A stretch of 64,000 nt of DNA from Ailanthus altissimus (Eukaryota > Streptophyta > Magnoliopsida > Sapindales > Simaroubaceae): assembly GCA_946807835.1 (NCBI GenBank), contig OX327693.1, positions 1,071,501-1,135,500 of the forward strand, written 5' to 3'. A program made the translations under genes and the position numbers. The notes under the pieces were generated by a model. It made no database searches, was not told the DNA's origin, and was given only the letters and a program-made list of their open reading frames with translations. Below, piece after piece: positions 63,475-64,000 of the stretch; within the stretch, counting starts at the first letter, position 1, and each line of letters starts with the position of its first letter.

Positions 63475-63685
63475 TATATATAACTTTATAACTTATACTT
63501 TAGTTAATTAAAATTCATCATATTTTAAAGTAACAACTATGTACTTGTTTAATTTATATATATGTTGATAATTTGTGCTTTGATACCACTGTCGATGTTG
63601 AAGCGGAAGCACACAAACAAACAAAAAATTCACTTAAGTAATATAATAATGCAGAACAAATTATTAAGAAAAAAATATAAAAATA
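63475..63685 (-). mobile_element. Second primer site and truncated LTR in tandem
   Basis: The sequence ATAACTTATACTTTAGTTAA...TTTGATACCACTGTCGATGTTGAAGCGG repeats 62648-62770 at an offset of 840 bp, including a second TGGTATCAAAGC primer site and a second LTR start at 63590. The second LTR is recognisable only for about 90 bp, then diverges. Confidence 0.75.
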
Positions 63686-63916
63686 GGTAGTTCACCTAAA
63701 TTAAATTTATTTAAGTTCACATTTCATGTGAAGTGAATTGTTGAAAACATGTTAATAATACTAATATTAAGTATTTATTTATTAACTTAAATTTTTAAAT
63801 TGAATAAAAATTAATATTTTTTATTTAATTTAAAATTTAAAATTAATAAGTAAAAACTCAATATTAATATTAAAAACAAATACTTCAAACACACACAAAC
63901 CGATTTCCCGACAATA

Positions 63917-64000
63917 TTTATTTGTGGATCATAACATGTGATTTGTTTTTACTTTTCTTTTTCTTGTAGAGAACAAATTAGGCATAAAGTACATAATATT
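63917..64000. repeat. Start of a third copy of the polygalacturonase upstream block
   Basis: The last bases (TTTGTGGATCATAACATGTG through GAACAAATTAGGCATAAAG) match 38196-38280, 38780-38860 and 58230-58310. The match is cut by the window end. It starts inside the block, just after A/T-rich DNA next to the LTR cluster. Positions 63686-63916 show no gene. Confidence 0.7.

Noticed and set aside
1..64000. CRISPR arrays, bacterial operons, tRNA and rRNA genes
   Set aside because: No spaced short repeats, ribosome-binding sites, operon-like gene spacing or conserved RNA-gene sequence were seen; content is plant nuclear DNA.

Overview
The window looks like repeat-rich nuclear DNA of a flowering plant, most likely a eudicot. 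It is very AT-rich and its protein-coding content is spliced. Most recognisable protein remnants are Ty1/copia retrotransposons with plant-type tRNA-iMet primer sites. It also holds FAR1-like transposase relics and two GH28 polygalacturonases. A citrus-like genome is my guess from the look of the polygalacturonases and LTRs; the sequence alone does not prove it. I see no bacterial-style operon, CRISPR array, rRNA or tRNA gene.

Layout. Positions 1-9270 hold two decayed minus-strand copia elements and a FAR1-like pseudogene. Positions 9270-16730 are mostly low-information DNA with a foldback element (10765-11133), a subtilase fragment (11357-11635) and a partial chloroplast-type EF-P pseudogene (14596-15362). 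Positions 16730-20300 hold a dispersed repeat split by a solo LTR with a perfect 5-bp target-site duplication, then a hAT-like MITE. Positions 20878-27800 hold a nearly full-length but dead minus-strand copia element next to a second FAR1-like pseudogene. Positions 27848-33060 hold a plus-strand copia element abutting a minus-strand copia fragment.

From about 34510 the window is dominated by a segmental duplication, roughly 34510-46690 and 54865-62640, both in the same orientation. Each unit carries one intact four-exon, 398-codon polygalacturonase gene on the minus strand (35552-37142 and 55595-57187). These are the only genes here that look functional. The two units differ by insertions that are present in one and absent in the other: a foldback MITE and a gag-only LTR element in unit 1, and a 1085-bp Mutator-like element with a perfect 9-bp target-site duplication in unit 2. 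The DNA between the units contains a second gag-only element of the same family. A fragment of a further unit begins at the right edge (63917 onward), so the array probably continues outside the window.

The most interesting material is (a) the polygalacturonase duplication with reciprocal filled and empty insertion sites, (b) a family of LTR elements that keeps LTRs, primer site, gag and part of protease but lacks integrase and reverse transcriptase in both copies, and (c) the possible gene capture inside the Mutator-like element. All exon boundaries and homologies were read by eye, without alignment software.
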